A DNA stretch of 64,000 bases from Sinorhizobium meliloti (GCF_035610345.1 NZ_CP141213.1:806001-870000); one strand, 5' to 3'. Counted from the stretch's first letter, positions 50,765 through 61,056 are shown. The notes: generated from the letters alone by a model not told the origin. Program-made: numbers and translations.

Positions 50765-51664
50765 ATGGAGCTACGTCACCTGCGCTATTTCGTTGCTGTC
50801 GCCGAGGCCGAAAGCTTCACGGCGGCGGCGAGGAGCCTCAACATCTCCCAGCCGCCATTGAGCCAGCAGATCAGGGATCTGGAGGCGGAAGTCGGCACGC
50901 GGCTGTTCGAGCGTTCCAGCCGCAATGTCGAGCTGACCGAGGCGGGCGCCGACTTTCTCGAACACGCCCGGATGATTCTTGGCCAGGTGGAGCATGCGAC
51001 CCGCCAGGCGCGCGCCATCGGTTCCGGGCAGGTAGGAGCGCTGAACATTGCGACGACAGGCTCGGTGCTGCTGGGGCCGTTGTCCAACCTGATCGCGCGG
51101 TTCCGGGATGCGTGGCCCGGCGTGTTCGTCCGTATCCATGAAATGGACCCCGAGGCGCAGGAGGCGGCTTTGCTCTCCCATCGCACCGACCTCAGTTTCG
51201 TGCGCAGGCCTCGGAACCATCCGGATCTCGTCGCGAATGTCGCCTGGCATGAGAAGGTGGGTATCGCCTTGCCCGAGCACCATCGCCTGGCGGATTTCGG
51301 GAAAATCGCGCTCGGCGACCTGCGGCAGGAAAGTTTCGTCTTCCTGCGGCTCGCGGACTCCCGCTTTGCCCGCTACCTGCATGATTGCTGCGTGGCGGCG
51401 GGATTCGTACCTGATATCACGAACGAGGTCGTGGAATCCTATTCCCTCACCAGCCTCGTTGCCGCGGGGCTCGGCGTCGCACTCGTCCCGGAATGCATCA
51501 GGACTCTTTCGCGACCGGGGGTCGTCTACCGGCCGCTCGCCGACCCCGCGCCGGAAGCCGACGTGTACGTCATCAGCCGGCCGAACCCCGGACCCGTCAT
51601 CGCAGCCTTTCTGGAAGCAGCGCAAGGCTCGCCGGGCAAAAGGATCGATGCCGGGGTGAGATAG
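50765..51664 (+). CDS. LysR-family transcriptional regulator
   Basis: A 299-residue LysR regulator. MELRHLRYFVAVAEAESFTAAARSL and ISQPPLSQQIRDLE form the winged helix-turn-helix, followed by GTRLFERSSRNVELTEAG. The effector-binding half (about residues 90-290) has the usual SLVAAGLGVALVPE segment. It diverges from the ureidoglycine aminohydrolase gene and probably controls it in response to a purine or ureide metabolite. The ATG has a modest AGGAC ribosome site. Confidence 0.88.
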   Translation: MELRHLRYFVAVAEAESFTAAARSLNISQPPLSQQIRDLEAEVGTRLFERSSRNVELTEAGADFLEHARMILGQVEHATRQARAIGSGQVGALNIATTGSVLLGPLSNLIARFRDAWPGVFVRIHEMDPEAQEAALLSHRTDLSFVRRPRNHPDLVANVAWHEKVGIALPEHHRLADFGKIALGDLRQESFVFLRLADSRFARYLHDCCVAAGFVPDITNEVVESYSLTSLVAAGLGVALVPECIRTLSRPGVVYRPLADPAPEADVYVISRPNPGPVIAAFLEAAQGSPGKRIDAGVR

Positions 51665-51777
51665 GTCGAGGTCGAGCCGCTCGCCCTCGCTCACGCTTCT
51701 GCGTTCTGCCTGCGGCATCCGCCGCGGATAGGGCCTTCGAAGCATGACACACCAGACCAGCTGGATGCGGAGCGCCT

Positions 51778-52599
51778 TCAGCCTTCCTCCGGCCTATGCC
51801 CGCCGATCGCGCGCGTCAATTCGTCCGCCGTGCGGCGCACGGCAGGGCCGAGGATGCCGAGCCTCTCGTCGTCGATACGGACGGTGGGGCCGGAGATCGA
51901 GATGCCGCCGATCGCCTCGCCGTACTCGTTGAAGAGCGGGGCTGCGATGCAGCGCATGCCGAGCGTGTGCTCTTCGTCATCGACCGACCAGCCGCGGAAG
52001 CGGATCTCCTGAACATTGCGGATCAGGTCCTGCAGCGTGGCGAGCGTCCGACCGGTAAAGCAGGGCAGCGTTCTGCCACTCAAAGTCTTGGCGATCTCCG
52101 TATCGGACCAAGTCGACAGAATGGCCTTGCCGATGCCGGAAGCGTGGATCGGGCCCCGCCGCCCGGGACGGAAGAAGGCGCGCATCGGAGCGTGGCTTTC
52201 GACCTGGGAAATGAAAACGACGTCGCCGTCTTCCTCAATGCCGATATTCGCCGTCTCGCCGCTTTCGTCCATGAGCCGCTTCAGGAAAGGACGGCTGATC
52301 GTGCCGAGCTTGCGGAAGCGCAGGAAGGCGTTGCCTATCTCGAAAGCCTTGACGCCGACGGTCCACGTGCCGGCCTCGGCGTCGTTGGCCACCATCCCGT
52401 GCTGGGCGAGCGACGTCAGCAGCCGGTGCACGGTCGAAGGCGCCATGCCTGAGCGCTCCGAAAGCGCGGTCAAGGTCGAGCCGTCCCCTTCGGCGATGAT
52501 CGCCAGCAGGGCCAGGCTCCTATCCAGCACCTGAACGGAAGCCGGGGCGGCGTTCTCTCCCGCCTTGCGCCCTCTCTTTCCCCTGCCGTTCGCCTCCAT
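51778..52599 (-). CDS. IclR-family regulator of the glyoxylate operon
   Basis: A 273-residue IclR-type regulator. The winged helix is LDRSLALLAIIAEGDGSTLTALSERSGMAPSTVHRLL in short form ALSERSGMAPSTVHRLL (about residues 45-61). The ligand domain includes SQVESHAPMRAFFRPGRRGPIHASGIGKAIL, where the HASGIGKA loop is typical, and IRFRGWSVDDEEHTLGMRCIAAPLF. It diverges from gcl, and the promoter between them has repeats resembling AllR-type operators, so it probably represses the operon and responds to glyoxylate. The ATG at 52597-52599 has GGAG upstream; TTG at 52611 is the longer choice. Confidence 0.87.
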   Translation of the reverse strand: MEANGRGKRGRKAGENAAPASVQVLDRSLALLAIIAEGDGSTLTALSERSGMAPSTVHRLLTSLAQHGMVANDAEAGTWTVGVKAFEIGNAFLRFRKLGTISRPFLKRLMDESGETANIGIEEDGDVVFISQVESHAPMRAFFRPGRRGPIHASGIGKAILSTWSDTEIAKTLSGRTLPCFTGRTLATLQDLIRNVQEIRFRGWSVDDEEHTLGMRCIAAPLFNEYGEAIGGISISGPTVRIDDERLGILGPAVRRTADELTRAIGGHRPEEG

Positions 52600-52664
52600 G
52601 CCAATCTCCAAATCAGTTGCCGCCTGAGATCATGCTCTACAGCCATTGCATCCGATTTTCTCCT

Positions 52665-52722
52665 ATTTGTTGAAAATCTTTATTTCCATATGATGGGAAT
52701 GATTTCCATAAATTTGTTGAAA
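52665..52722. promoter_or_regulatory. Repeat-rich operator region in the iclR-gcl promoter
   Basis: Two copies of ATTTGTTGAAA (52665-52675 and 52712-52722) bracket two copies of ATTTCCATA (52682-52690 and 52702-52710) spaced exactly 20 bases apart, two helical turns. TTCC/GGAA half-sites recall AllR/IclR operators (TTGGAAAA-type). It spans the promoter of gcl and faces the IclR gene. Confidence 0.55.
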
Positions 52723-52768
52723 CAGGTGCGGCATGGATTTACCTTCCAATCAAACAGGAGGAGTTCCC

Positions 52769-54553
52769 ATGGCCAAGATGCGCGCAGTCGATGCAGCGGT
52801 TTATGTTCTGGAAAAAGAAGGGATTGATTGCGCCTTCGGCGTACCCGGCGCGGCGATCAATCCATTCTACTCGGCCCTCAGGGCGCGCGGATCGGTCCGT
52901 CACATCCTCGCTCGCCACGTCGAGGGGGCTTCGCACATGGCGGAGGGCTATACCCGCGCCAAGCACGGCAATATCGGTGTCTGCATAGGCACCTCGGGCC
53001 CGGCCGGCACGGACATGATCACCGGCCTCTACTCGGCATCCGCGGATTCGATCCCGATCCTCTGCATCACCGGGCAGGCGCCGCGTGCGCGTCTCGACAA
53101 GGAGGATTTCCAGGCGGTCGACATCGCGAAAATCGCGGCGCCGGTCACCAAATGGGCGGTCACCGTCATGGAGCCGGCGCTGGTCCCCTTCGTCTTCCAG
53201 AAGGCATTCCATCTGATGCGCTCGGGTCGGCCGGGACCGGTCCTCATCGACCTGCCGGTCGACGTCCAGCTTGCCGAGATCGAATTCGATCCCGAGACCT
53301 ACGAGCCGCTTTCCGCCTACAAGCCCGCCGCCACCCGTGCGCAGGCCGAAAAGGCGCTCGCCATGCTCAATGAGGCAGAGCGGCCGCTGATCGTCGCCGG
53401 CGGCGGCATCATCAATGCGGACGCTTCGGATCTCCTGACCGAATTCGCCGAGATCACCGGCGTTCCGGTCGTTCCGACACTGATGGGCTGGGGCGTCATC
53501 CCGGACGACCATCCGCTGATGGCCGGCATGTGCGGCCTGCAGACCTCGCACCGTTACGGCAATGCGACGCTGCTCGCCTCCGATTTCGTCTTCGGCATCG
53601 GCAATCGCTGGGCAAACCGCCACACCGGCAACGTCCCGACCTATACGGAGGGCCGCAAGTTCATCCATGTCGATATCGAGCCGACGCAGATCGGCCGCGT
53701 CTTCGCGCCCGATTTCGGCATCGTCTCCGACGCAGGCGCCGCGCTCAAGCTCTTCCTCGACGTCGCGACCGAATGGAAGACTGCCGGCAAGCTGCGCGAC
53801 TGGTCGGCCTGGGCCGAGGAGTGCCGCGAGCGCAAGCGGACGATGCTGCGCAAGACCCATTTCGATCAGACCCCGCTGAAACCCCAGCGCGTCTACGAGG
53901 AGATGAACAAGACTTTCGGCCGCGACACCTGCTACGTCTCGACCATCGGCTTGAGCCAGATTGCCGGCGCGCAATTCCTGCACGTCTACAAGCCGCGCAA
54001 CTGGATCAATTGCGGCCAGGCCGGTCCGCTCGGTTGGACGCTGCCGGCAGCACTCGGCGTGCGGGCAGCCGATCCGAACCGGAAAATCGTTGCGCTTTCC
54101 GGCGATTACGATTTCCAGTTCCTGATCGAGGAGCTGGCGGTCGGCGCCCAGCACAAGCTGCCTTACCTGCATGTGGTCGTGAACAATTCCTATCTCGGGC
54201 TGATCCGTCAGGCCCAACGCGGCTTCAACATGGATTTCGAGGTCAGTCTGGCCTTCGACAACATCAATGCCGACGGTGACGCGGAGAAGGGTTACGGGGT
54301 CGACCATGTGGCGGTTGCCGAGGGGCTCGGCTGCAAGGCAATCCGCGTCAGGAGCCCGAATGAATTCGCCGACGCCTTCGATCGGGCGCAGGCGCTGATG
54401 GAAGAGCACCAGGTGCCCGTCGTCATCGAATTCATCCTGGAGCGCGTCACCAACATCGCCATGGGGGCGGACATCAACGCGGTCGTCGAGTTCGAGGAAC
54501 TCGCCGAGCGCGGCGAGGATGCCCCGACCGCGATTTCCGCCGTTCTCGATTGA
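52769..54553 (+). CDS. gcl: Glyoxylate carboligase
   Basis: A 594-residue thiamine-diphosphate enzyme that joins two glyoxylate molecules into tartronate semialdehyde with loss of CO2. The first domain has [15 protein letters not shown] and [13 protein letters not shown]; Val51 replaces the otherwise conserved Glu of this superfamily, a defining feature of Gcl. The ThDP and Mg motif near the C-terminus is [19 protein letters not shown]...NNSYLG. The ATG at 52769 follows AGGAGGAGTTCCC; an earlier ATG at 52733 is weaker. It begins an operon with hyi, glxR, a glycerate kinase and allA. FAD-binding, typical of the family, is likely. Confidence 0.95.
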   Translation: MAKMRAVDAAVYVLEKEGIDCAFGVPGAAINPFYSALRARGSVRHILARHVEGASHMAEGYTRAKHGNIGVCIGTSGPAGTDMITGLYSASADSIPILCITGQAPRARLDKEDFQAVDIAKIAAPVTKWAVTVMEPALVPFVFQKAFHLMRSGRPGPVLIDLPVDVQLAEIEFDPETYEPLSAYKPAATRAQAEKALAMLNEAERPLIVAGGGIINADASDLLTEFAEITGVPVVPTLMGWGVIPDDHPLMAGMCGLQTSHRYGNATLLASDFVFGIGNRWANRHTGNVPTYTEGRKFIHVDIEPTQIGRVFAPDFGIVSDAGAALKLFLDVATEWKTAGKLRDWSAWAEECRERKRTMLRKTHFDQTPLKPQRVYEEMNKTFGRDTCYVSTIGLSQIAGAQFLHVYKPRNWINCGQAGPLGWTLPAALGVRAADPNRKIVALSGDYDFQFLIEELAVGAQHKLPYLHVVVNNSYLGLIRQAQRGFNMDFEVSLAFDNINADGDAEKGYGVDHVAVAEGLGCKAIRVRSPNEFADAFDRAQALMEEHQVPVVIEFILERVTNIAMGADINAVVEFEELAERGEDAPTAISAVLD

Positions 54554-54607
54554 AGAACGTCCTGCGCGGTTCCGCCCGCATCCCGCTTACCACAGAGGAG
54601 TGATCGC

Positions 54608-55423
<816 letters not shown>

Positions 55424-55428
55424 GCACG

Positions 55429-56313
55429 ATGGCATCTATCGGTTTCATTGGACTGGGTATCATGGGCACGCCGATGGCGCGCCACCTTCAGGATGCCGGT
55501 CACAAGATCATCACGTCCAAATTCGCCATCCCGCCGCGTCAGGAGCTCGTCGACAACGGACTGGAAATCGTCGAAACGCCGAAGGCGCTCGCGGAAACGG
55601 TCGACACGATCATCCTGATGCTGCCGGATACGCCGGAAGTGAAGGATGTCCTGTTCGGTGAGAATGGCGTCTATTACGGCCTGGGCGAGGGCAAGCTCGT
55701 CATCGACATGAGCTCCATCTCGCCGATCGAGACGAAGGAGTTCGCCAAGAAGGTACGCGAAACCGGTGCCGAATATATCGACGCCCCGGTTTCCGGAGGC
55801 GAGGTCGGCGCCAAGAACGCCTCCCTCAGCATCATGGCCGGCGGCAAGCCGAGCTCGTTCGAACGCGCCCTGCCGCTCTTCAAGCTGATGGGCAAGAACA
55901 TCACGCTGGTCGGCGATTGCGGCGACGGTCAGGTCACCAAGGTCGCAAACCAGATCATCGTGGCGCTGACCATCGAGGCAGTCTCCGAGGCGCTGGTCTT
56001 CGCGTCCAAGGCAGGAGCCGATCCGGCCCGTGTCCGCGAGGCGCTGATGGGCGGCTTCGCATCGTCGCGCATTCTCGAGGTCCATGGCGATCGGATGATC
56101 AAGCGTACCTTCGAGCCGGGCTTCCGCATCTCGCTGCACCAGAAGGACCTGAACCTCGCGCTGCAGGGAGCGAAAAGCCTCGGCATCTCGCTGCCGAACA
56201 CGGCGGCGACCCAGGAGCTCTTCAACAATTGCGCCGCCAATGGCGACAGCGGGCTTGACCACTCCGGGCTCGTGCGGGCGCTCGAGCGGATGGCGAACCA
56301 CGAGGTCGCATAA
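55429..56313 (+). CDS. glxR: 2-hydroxy-3-oxopropionate (tartronate semialdehyde) reductase
   Basis: A 294-residue beta-hydroxyacid dehydrogenase that reduces tartronate semialdehyde to D-glycerate with NAD(P)H. The coenzyme motif is GFIGLGIMGTPMARHL. The substrate loop is YIDAPVSGGEVGAKNASLSIMAGG in short form APVSGGEVGAKNASL, and the catalytic Lys is in GQVTKVANQIIVA. The C-terminal RISLHQKDLNLAL is typical. It follows hyi by five bases, in the order of the pathway. Confidence 0.93.
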   Translation: MASIGFIGLGIMGTPMARHLQDAGHKIITSKFAIPPRQELVDNGLEIVETPKALAETVDTIILMLPDTPEVKDVLFGENGVYYGLGEGKLVIDMSSISPIETKEFAKKVRETGAEYIDAPVSGGEVGAKNASLSIMAGGKPSSFERALPLFKLMGKNITLVGDCGDGQVTKVANQIIVALTIEAVSEALVFASKAGADPARVREALMGGFASSRILEVHGDRMIKRTFEPGFRISLHQKDLNLALQGAKSLGISLPNTAATQELFNNCAANGDSGLDHSGLVRALERMANHEVA

Positions 56314-56425
56314 GTCGCGATCGAGGACGCGCATGATCGGCCGGCGGCCTCATCCGTCGGGGAGATCATGCATCCGGGCGGCGGAAGGAGGAGCCGCCGC
56401 CCGCGTATTTCCAACGGGAGGAACA

Positions 56426-57694
56426 ATGGCCGCCATCGCCAACCCGCGTCAATTCCTGGAGAGCCTGTTCGCCTCTGCGGTGTCCGCCGCTGATCCGGAA
56501 CGCGTCATCGCCGCAAATCTGCCGGAGCCGCCGAAGGGGCGAACGGTCGTCATCGGAGCCGGCAAAGGCGCCGCTCAGATGGCCCGGGCGTTCGAATGCG
56601 CCTGGGAGGGGCCGCTCAGCGGCGTGGTCGTCACACGCTACGGTTTCGGCGCGCGCTGCAGGCAGGTCGAGGTGCTCGAAGCCTCCCATCCCTTGCCGGA
56701 CGAGGGCGGGCTGAAGGCATCGAAGCGGCTCCTCGCGGCGGTCAGTGGCCTGACCGGGGATGACTTGGTCGTGGCGCTGATCTGCGGCGGCGGTTCGGCG
56801 CTCCTGCCGGCACCACCACCGGGGCTTTCGCTCGAGGATGAAATCGCCGTCAATCGGGCGCTTCTTGCGTCAGGCGCGCCGATCAGAGCGATGAACGCGG
56901 TGCGGAAACATGTTTCCTTGATCAAGGGTGGCCGCCTTGCCGCTGCGGCCCATCCGGCCAGGGTCGTCTCTCTCGTCGTCTCCGATATTCCCGGCGACGA
57001 CGCGGCGCTGGTCGCATCCGGCCCGACGGTCGCCGACGCAGCCAGCCGTGACGACGCCCTGAAGATCGTCGAGCGCTATCGCCTGGCTTTGCCGGAAAAG
57101 GTCATGCGCCGGCTGGCGAGCGCTGCGGCGGATGCACCGAGACCTTCCGATCCGCGCTTTGCCCGCAACGAGGTGCGACTGATCGCTTCGGCAGGCGTCT
57201 CACTGGAGGCCGCGGCGTCCAAGGCCCGGGCCGCGGGCATAGAGGCCGTCATTCTTTCCGATGCGATCGAAGGGGAGGCACGCGATGTCGGGCTCGTTCA
57301 TGCGGCCATCGCGCGCGAGACGGCGCTGCGCGGCCGCCCCTTTCCGAAGCCCGCCCTCATCCTTTCCGGCGGCGAAACGACGGTGACGGTCCGGGGCGAA
57401 GGTCGCGGCGGGCGCAACAGCGAGTTCCTGCTGTCGCTGGCGCTCGGCATCGACGGTATCGGCGGGATCTCGGCGCTCGCCGCGGATACCGACGGCATCG
57501 ACGGATCCGAGGACAATGCCGGCGCCTTCGCCGATCATACGACGATCGCGCGCCTGCTGGCGCGGCGCCTGGATGCCGCCGCGCTGCTTCAGAAGAACGA
57601 CAGCTGGGTGGCCTTCGATGCGCTTGGAGACCTTTTCAAGCCGGGGCCGACGGGCACGAACGTCAATGATTTCAGGGCGGTGCTGATCCAGTGA
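56426..57694 (+). CDS. ttuD: Glycerate 2-kinase (TtuD/MOFRL family)
   Basis: A 422-residue protein of the DUF4147-MOFRL type, often named hydroxypyruvate reductase TtuD but biochemically a glycerate kinase. VVIGAGKGAAQMARAFE and ALICGGGSALLPAPPPGLSLEDEIA lie in the N-terminal domain; the MOFRL domain has LILSGGETTVTVRGEGRGGRNSEFLL in short form GGETTVTVRG and AADTDGIDGSEDNAGAF. It would turn D-glycerate into 2-phosphoglycerate, completing the glyoxylate route. The ATG at 56426 follows GGGAGGAACA; the open frame upstream overlaps glxR and is not coding. Confidence 0.88.
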   Translation: MAAIANPRQFLESLFASAVSAADPERVIAANLPEPPKGRTVVIGAGKGAAQMARAFECAWEGPLSGVVVTRYGFGARCRQVEVLEASHPLPDEGGLKASKRLLAAVSGLTGDDLVVALICGGGSALLPAPPPGLSLEDEIAVNRALLASGAPIRAMNAVRKHVSLIKGGRLAAAAHPARVVSLVVSDIPGDDAALVASGPTVADAASRDDALKIVERYRLALPEKVMRRLASAAADAPRPSDPRFARNEVRLIASAGVSLEAAASKARAAGIEAVILSDAIEGEARDVGLVHAAIARETALRGRPFPKPALILSGGETTVTVRGEGRGGRNSEFLLSLALGIDGIGGISALAADTDGIDGSEDNAGAFADHTTIARLLARRLDAAALLQKNDSWVAFDALGDLFKPGPTGTNVNDFRAVLIQ

Positions 57695-57741
57695 TCGGTG
57701 CCGGCACCCAAAGGCAATTGGTCAACCAGGGAGGAAAGACC

Positions 57742-58233
57742 ATGATACCTCTACCGATCCGCCCGCTTTCGCACGGCGAGTTCGCGCCCTTCGGCGACGT
57801 CATCGAGCCTGACGATGCGAAGAGCTTTCCGATCAACGCCGGCAAATGCATCCGCTATCACGACCTTGCGAAGGTGGAGACGAGCGGCCCGGAAGCCCGA
57901 ACGCTGGTCAGCCTCTTGAAGGGCGAGCCCTACGAGATCCCCCTGACGCTGAAGATGGTGGAACGGCACCCGCTCGGAAGCCAGGCCTTCATCCCGCTGA
58001 CGGGAAATCCCTTTCTCGTGGTCGTCGCGCCCGACGAAGGCGGGGAACCCGGAGAGCCGATAGCCTTCGAGACCGCGCCGGGCCAGGGGGTCAACATCGC
58101 GCAAAATGTCTGGCACGGAATTCTGACGCCGCTTCGTTCGACCTCCGAATTCGTCGTCATCGACCGCGGCGGCAGCGGGTGCAATCTCGAGGAGCATTTC
58201 TTCGAAAAGCCTTATCAGGTCGAATACGCTTGA
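57742..58233 (+). CDS. allA: Ureidoglycolate lyase
   Basis: A 163-residue cupin enzyme that splits (S)-ureidoglycolate into glyoxylate and urea. LTHGEFAPFG is present as PLSHGEFAPFGDVIE, followed by INAGKCIRYHDLA, MVERHPLGSQAFIPLTGNPFLVVVAP in short form ERHPLGSQAFIPL, and NVWHGILTPL, all family features. The ATG at 57742 follows CAGGGAGGAAAGACC; a GTG at 57691 overlapping the kinase stop is less likely. It delivers glyoxylate to Gcl encoded in the same operon and takes the product of the aminohydrolase at 49795. Confidence 0.92.
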   Translation: MIPLPIRPLSHGEFAPFGDVIEPDDAKSFPINAGKCIRYHDLAKVETSGPEARTLVSLLKGEPYEIPLTLKMVERHPLGSQAFIPLTGNPFLVVVAPDEGGEPGEPIAFETAPGQGVNIAQNVWHGILTPLRSTSEFVVIDRGGSGCNLEEHFFEKPYQVEYA

Positions 58234-58242
58234 CCGACGCGT

Positions 58243-58263
58243 GCCCCGCACTTGTTGCGGGGC
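58243..58263 (+). terminator. 8-bp GC hairpin after allA
   Basis: The arms gccccgca and tgcggggc enclose a CTTGT loop and start nine bases after the allA stop. It fits the end of the gcl operon, though no T-run follows. Confidence 0.55.
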
Positions 58264-58310
58264 GCTCGAACTCTTAGGTTCGGTGCTTCCGAGTCCGTGA
58301 TCTTTGAGCA

Positions 58311-59255
58311 ATGCAGCACTTCGCCAGGAAAATGTGGGGAGAAACCGGTTGGGGCATGCCGACCTCGCTCGCCCTGCACCTGGCGCTCGCCTTCTTGCTG
58401 CTGGTTCGGCTGCCGGAATTGTCTGCGCCGGCAAAGGAGCAAAGCGTCAGCGTCGAGCTCGTTGCGCAGCCGAAGAGTGCGGAAAAGCCCGAGCAAAAGC
58501 CGAACGTGGCCAACAGCGAGCAAACGCGTCCTCAGCCTGAGGCATTCGAGTCGGCCGCAGCGCCGGTCGAAACGGAAAAGCCGCCTCGGCCCGAATTGCC
58601 TCCGGCCGCGCCGAAGAAGTCCGAAACGCCGAGCGAGAAGCCGGAGGCCTCGCGTCCCGCCCCGGCAAAAACGGAAAACACCGCCAGCGAAAAGCCGGCG
58701 GAAAGCAGGACCGCGCTTGCGGAATTGCGCGTCGATGCCCCGAGCGCAGCGAAAGAGGCGGCCGATGCCGCAGCCACGCCGCAGGCTGCAGCTGTTCCCC
58801 AGGAGAAACCGGTTCTGGAGGAAGCAAGGGCGGACCCGGCGCAAAAGCCGGCCGAGGCCATGGCCGAACACCAGTCGAACCAGCTCGTCCAGGCGAAGGA
58901 ACTCTATTCTGAAAACGCCCTGTCGGACCCCCGTGTGAAACAGGCGATCGGCAGGTTGCCGCCGAAGAAGCGGATCGTGCAGCTCTGCAGCATCGAAGCG
59001 CTCGAGCAGGTGCGGCGCGAAATGCCCGGCGCCTTTCCGGATATGCTCGTTCCCTTCGGCCCTTCGGGGGGCTTCATCTCGCCGACAGGCCTGAACGCCG
59101 ATGGCGGCGCCTTCCGCAGCCGGTCGACATGGTACGCCATCGACTTCGAATGCGAAGTGAGCCCCGAGACGACATCGGTCACTTCCTTCAGCTTCGCGAT
59201 CGGCAAGGCGATCCCGAAGAGCGAGTGGGCCGCGCGACAGCTGCCGAGCAATTAA
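58311..59255 (+). CDS. DUF930 domain protein, membrane-anchored
   Basis: A 314-residue protein typical of rhizobia. One hydrophobic segment near the N-terminus (SLALHLALAFLLLVRLP) should anchor it with a periplasmic C-terminus. Residues 40-195 are a Pro/Ala/Glu/Lys-rich, low-complexity spacer resembling TonB linkers. The C-terminal 120 residues form the DUF930 domain (SDPRVKQAIGRLPPKKRIVQLCSIEALEQV, then WYAIDFECEVS). Function unknown; a role in the cell envelope is a guess. The start at 58311 lacks a good ribosome site; ATG at 58332 after AGGAAA is an alternative. Confidence 0.72.
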   Translation: MQHFARKMWGETGWGMPTSLALHLALAFLLLVRLPELSAPAKEQSVSVELVAQPKSAEKPEQKPNVANSEQTRPQPEAFESAAAPVETEKPPRPELPPAAPKKSETPSEKPEASRPAPAKTENTASEKPAESRTALAELRVDAPSAAKEAADAAATPQAAAVPQEKPVLEEARADPAQKPAEAMAEHQSNQLVQAKELYSENALSDPRVKQAIGRLPPKKRIVQLCSIEALEQVRREMPGAFPDMLVPFGPSGGFISPTGLNADGGAFRSRSTWYAIDFECEVSPETTSVTSFSFAIGKAIPKSEWAARQLPSN

Positions 59256-59278
59256 ACACGGACGGATGGAGGGACAGA

Positions 59279-59854
59279 ATGGCAAGCGCGTATCGCTGGC
59301 TGAACGAGCCGGCAAGCTGGGAGGGCGACGAACGCGATCTGTCGCTCAAGACCGACGCCAAGACGGATTTCTGGCGCGAAACCTTCTACGGCTTCGTGCG
59401 CGACAGCGGACATGCCTATCTTCGTCCGGTTTCAGGCGATTTCACCGCCTCGGCGACGATCGTCGGCCAGTATGAGCAGCTTTACGACCAGGCCGGTCTG
59501 ATGCTGCGGCTCGACGAACAGAACTGGATCAAATGCGGTATCGAATATACTGACGGGCTGATGCATTTCAGCGTGGTCGTGACACGCGGCGTATCGGACT
59601 GGTCGGTCATTCCGTTGCACGCAAGGGCGCCTTCGGACCCACTGGAGGTGCGGCTGACGCGGCATGGCGATGCGGTGCGGGTGCAATTCCGCTTTGGCGA
59701 GGAACGGTGGCAGATGGCGCGGCTCTGTCCCTTTTCCGCCGCTGATGCCGAGGCCGGCGTCACGGCCTGTTCGCCGGAGCGCGCGGGCTTTGCGGCAAGG
59801 TTCCGCGATTTGAATTTCGGCCCGCCGATCGCTCGCGCCTTGCACGACGACTGA
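59279..59854 (+). CDS. DUF1349 domain protein
   Basis: A 191-residue soluble protein of the concanavalin-like DUF1349 family (YesU/YagU-type beta sandwich). RWLNEPASWE and TDAKTDFWRETFYGF at the N-terminus, and LYDQAGLMLRLDEQNWIKCGIEY with its conserved acidic and Trp residues, are diagnostic. Members may bind carbohydrate. The ATG at 59279 is set by GGAGGGACAGA; the frame upstream overlaps the DUF930 gene. It lies 23 bases after that gene and is probably co-transcribed. Confidence 0.83.
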   Translation: MASAYRWLNEPASWEGDERDLSLKTDAKTDFWRETFYGFVRDSGHAYLRPVSGDFTASATIVGQYEQLYDQAGLMLRLDEQNWIKCGIEYTDGLMHFSVVVTRGVSDWSVIPLHARAPSDPLEVRLTRHGDAVRVQFRFGEERWQMARLCPFSAADAEAGVTACSPERAGFAARFRDLNFGPPIARALHDD

Positions 59855-59888
59855 CGCCCCGATAACGCGATCCTTGTGCGAAAATGGG

Positions 59889-60950
59889 TCAGGCGATCGC
59901 GCGCGGCGTCAGGCTGCCGGCCGGCCGGCAGGAGTCGCGAATCACCAGTCTTCCCTGAAGCACGAGCCGGCGTGGCGCTTCCGGGCTAGCGCCGGAAAGG
60001 CGGTCGAGCACGAGCTGCGCGGCCTGTTCGCCGATCGCCTGGACTGGCTGGGCGATCGTCGTCAGATGCGGCTGGAAGACGTCGGCCCAGGGAAAATCGT
60101 CGAAGCTTGCGACCGAAACGTCGTCCGGGCAGCGAAGGCCGATATCCCGGATCGCCTTCATCACCCCGATGACCATCAGGTTGTTGGCGGAGAAAATCGC
60201 CGTTGGCCGCTCGGGACTTGTCAGCAGCTGGATCGCCGCGGTGTAGGCGTCCTTCTCCCGAAAATTGCCGATCCGGATCAGGTCCTCCTCGCAGGGGAGG
60301 CCCGCCGCCTCCAACGCTGCCCGATAGCCGGCAAGACGCTCCCGTCCGGTCGAAGTGTCGAGCGAGCCCGAAATATAGCCGATGCGCCGATGGCCGAGGC
60401 CGAGCATATAGACCGTTGCATCCTGAACCGCGCGACGATTGTCGAGCACGACCGCATCGGTGTCGATGCCGTCGCAAAGCCTGTCGATCAGCACGGTTGG
60501 AAGATTGGCGCTAGCGATCATGCGCTTCAGCGTCTCGTCGTCTCCGGCCGGCGCGATGATCAGGCCGTCCACGCTCCGGTCGATCAACAGGGCGATCTGC
60601 TCGTCCTGCAAGGCAACGTCCTCGTCATTGCAGCAGAGCATCACGGCGTAGCCGGCCCGATGCAGCACGTCCTGGATCACTGCCACGACATCGGTGAAGA
60701 AGGGATTGGTGATATCGGCAACCATCAGGCCTACGGTGCGGGTCGTGCCGAGCTTGAGGCTGCGGGCGATCGCGTTGCGCTTGTAGCCTATGAGGCCGAT
60801 CGCCTGCTCTATGCGGCTGCGCAATTCCGGACTGACCGGGGCCGAGCCGTTGATCACGGCCGAGACCGTCGCCACAGAGACATGCGCCGCCTTGGCGACG
60901 TCGAGCATGGTCGGTGCACCGGATTTCCGAGAATTTCGTCGCTGCTGCAT
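59889..60950 (-). CDS. LacI-family transcriptional regulator
   Basis: A 353-residue repressor. The helix-turn-helix is TMLDVAKAAHVSVATVSAVINGSAPVS (VSVATVSAVINGS as recognition helix), and the hinge helix follows at RSLKLGTTRTVGLMVADITNPFF. The rest is a periplasmic-binding-protein-like effector domain that senses a sugar. ATG at 60948-60950 is chosen; a frame to 61013 would start inside the operator region. It diverges from the ABC genes at 61120 and two AAACGTTT operators lie between them, so it should repress that importer. Confidence 0.88.
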   Translation of the reverse strand: MQQRRNSRKSGAPTMLDVAKAAHVSVATVSAVINGSAPVSPELRSRIEQAIGLIGYKRNAIARSLKLGTTRTVGLMVADITNPFFTDVVAVIQDVLHRAGYAVMLCCNDEDVALQDEQIALLIDRSVDGLIIAPAGDDETLKRMIASANLPTVLIDRLCDGIDTDAVVLDNRRAVQDATVYMLGLGHRRIGYISGSLDTSTGRERLAGYRAALEAAGLPCEEDLIRIGNFREKDAYTAAIQLLTSPERPTAIFSANNLMVIGVMKAIRDIGLRCPDDVSVASFDDFPWADVFQPHLTTIAQPVQAIGEQAAQLVLDRLSGASPEAPRRLVLQGRLVIRDSCRPAGSLTPRAIA

Positions 60951-60957
60951 TTCTTCT

Positions 60958-60969
60958 GAAACGTTTAGA
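60958..60969. promoter_or_regulatory. LacI-type operator 1 (GAAACGTTTAGA)
   Basis: A GAAACGTTTAGA copy with the palindromic core AAACGTTT, the standard LacI/GalR half-site arrangement. It lies eight bases upstream of the lacI start, so it may mediate autoregulation. Confidence 0.6.
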
Positions 60970-61044
60970 TGATTTGCTCGCGAAACTGTATTTGAATTGC
61001 TGGAATTAGGCAATCAAGTCCGGAACCGCCTGCTTGACAGTGTC

Positions 61045-61056
61045 GAAACGTTTAGA
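61045..61056. promoter_or_regulatory. LacI-type operator 2 (GAAACGTTTAGA) overlapping the importer promoter
   Basis: An identical 12-base copy, 87 bases from the first. It lies just downstream of a consensus TTGACA box (61034-61039), so bound repressor would block the promoter of the ABC genes. Paired sites at this spacing suit repressor looping. Confidence 0.62.
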
